A DNA stretch of 13,827 bases from Clostridia bacterium (lineage in GTDB: Bacteria > Bacillota > Clostridia > Christensenellales > CAG-314): positions 1-13,827 of the forward strand of contig JAFQWS010000010.1 of NCBI GenBank assembly GCA_017407305.1, written 5' to 3'. Numbering within the stretch: position 1 is the stretch's first letter; every line of letters begins with the position of its first letter. The position numbers and the translations under genes are program-made. A model generated the notes under the pieces. The model saw only the letters and a program-made list of their open reading frames with translations, ran no database searches and was not told where the DNA came from. Shown here piece after piece: positions 13,669 through 13,827 of the stretch.

Positions 13669-13827
13669 TCAAAACATATGGCCTTTTGCATCTTCCCAAC
13701 CTACGAACGTGTAACCTTCTTTTGTAGGTGCTGCAGGTGCTGTTGCTGTGCCGCCGGATACGATCACTTGTTCTTCACCGTCGAAGGATACTGTTACGTA
13801 TTCTGTGTTGTCGATGATGTTGAGTGT
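13669..13827 (-). CDS. C-terminus of a large surface protein with an InlB/Listeria-Bacteroides repeat (partial)
   Basis: An open frame enters from the right edge and ends at TGA (13671-13669), giving the last 52 residues of a protein whose start is outside. It reads V-T-V-S-F-D-G (11-17), then P-A-A-P-T-K-E-G-Y-T-F-V-G-W (31-44), then a short end. This is the hallmark of the Flg_new/InlB B-repeat beta-grasp domain: a strand, a linker with P-x-x-P-T-K-x-G-Y-x-F-x-G-W, and a C-terminal closure. Such repeats occur in tandem in large secreted or wall-bound proteins of Bacillota and Bacteroidota. No sortase motif or membrane anchor follows, so attachment, if any, lies elsewhere. Codon use looks richer in GCA, GTA and ACA than the neighbours. 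No terminator is evident in the 50 bases after the stop. Confidence 0.82.
   Translation of the reverse strand, partial: TLNIIDNTEYVTVSFDGEEQVIVSGGTATAPAAPTKEGYTFVGWEDAKGHMF

Overview
The window looks like chromosomal DNA of a low-GC Gram-positive-type bacterium (Bacillota, possibly a gut-associated clostridial lineage). The grounds are AT-rich DNA, consensus-like housekeeping promoters with 17-base spacers, U-tailed intrinsic terminators, a secreted protein resembling the YhcN/YlaJ family of spore formers, and an InlB/Listeria-Bacteroides-type surface repeat at the right edge. The lineage is inference. No tRNA, rRNA, insertion sequence or CRISPR array was found, and no gene-free stretch exceeds 300 bases.

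Left block (1-1934, minus strand): a tight operon of an acyl-AMP ligase, a dedicated acyl carrier protein, a three-helix small membrane protein, and the first eight codons of what looks like an MBOAT O-acyltransferase running off the left edge. Overlaps of 11 and 4 bases and a 1-base gap suggest translational coupling. The layout resembles the DltA/DltC/DltB logic of cell-envelope acylation, but the ligase lacks the DltA-type YGPTEAT motif, so the acyl group is unknown.

Middle (1958-4213): deoC (minus, consensus promoter, own terminator), a 52-residue membrane protein (minus), a secreted 155-residue YhcN-like protein (plus) and upp (plus). deoC and upp both belong to nucleoside/base salvage. 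upp ends convergently against the glucan operon at a bidirectional terminator.

Glucan operon (11680 down to 4224, minus strand): malQ-like, glgB, glgP and a neopullulanase-like GH13 enzyme, co-transcribed from a promoter at 11701-11729. Together they would branch, phosphorolyse and debranch or hydrolyse glycogen/maltodextrin. The first gene product is an intact-length but degenerate GH77 protein that lacks several catalytic-centre residues, so it may not be a normal 4-alpha-glucanotransferase.

Right block (11751-13827): a plus-strand EamA/DMT transporter with a strong promoter followed by a structured leader and an intrinsic terminator before the start codon, which is the layout of a riboswitch or attenuator. 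Then come a bidirectional terminator, a minus-strand YhhN/TMEM86-type membrane protein, and the C-terminus of a large repeat-bearing surface protein entering from the right.

Two points merit most attention: the unassigned structured leader before the EamA gene, and a set of genes whose -10 element lies only 6-7 bases upstream of the ATG with no Shine-Dalgarno sequence, implying leaderless mRNAs next to conventional SD-led genes.
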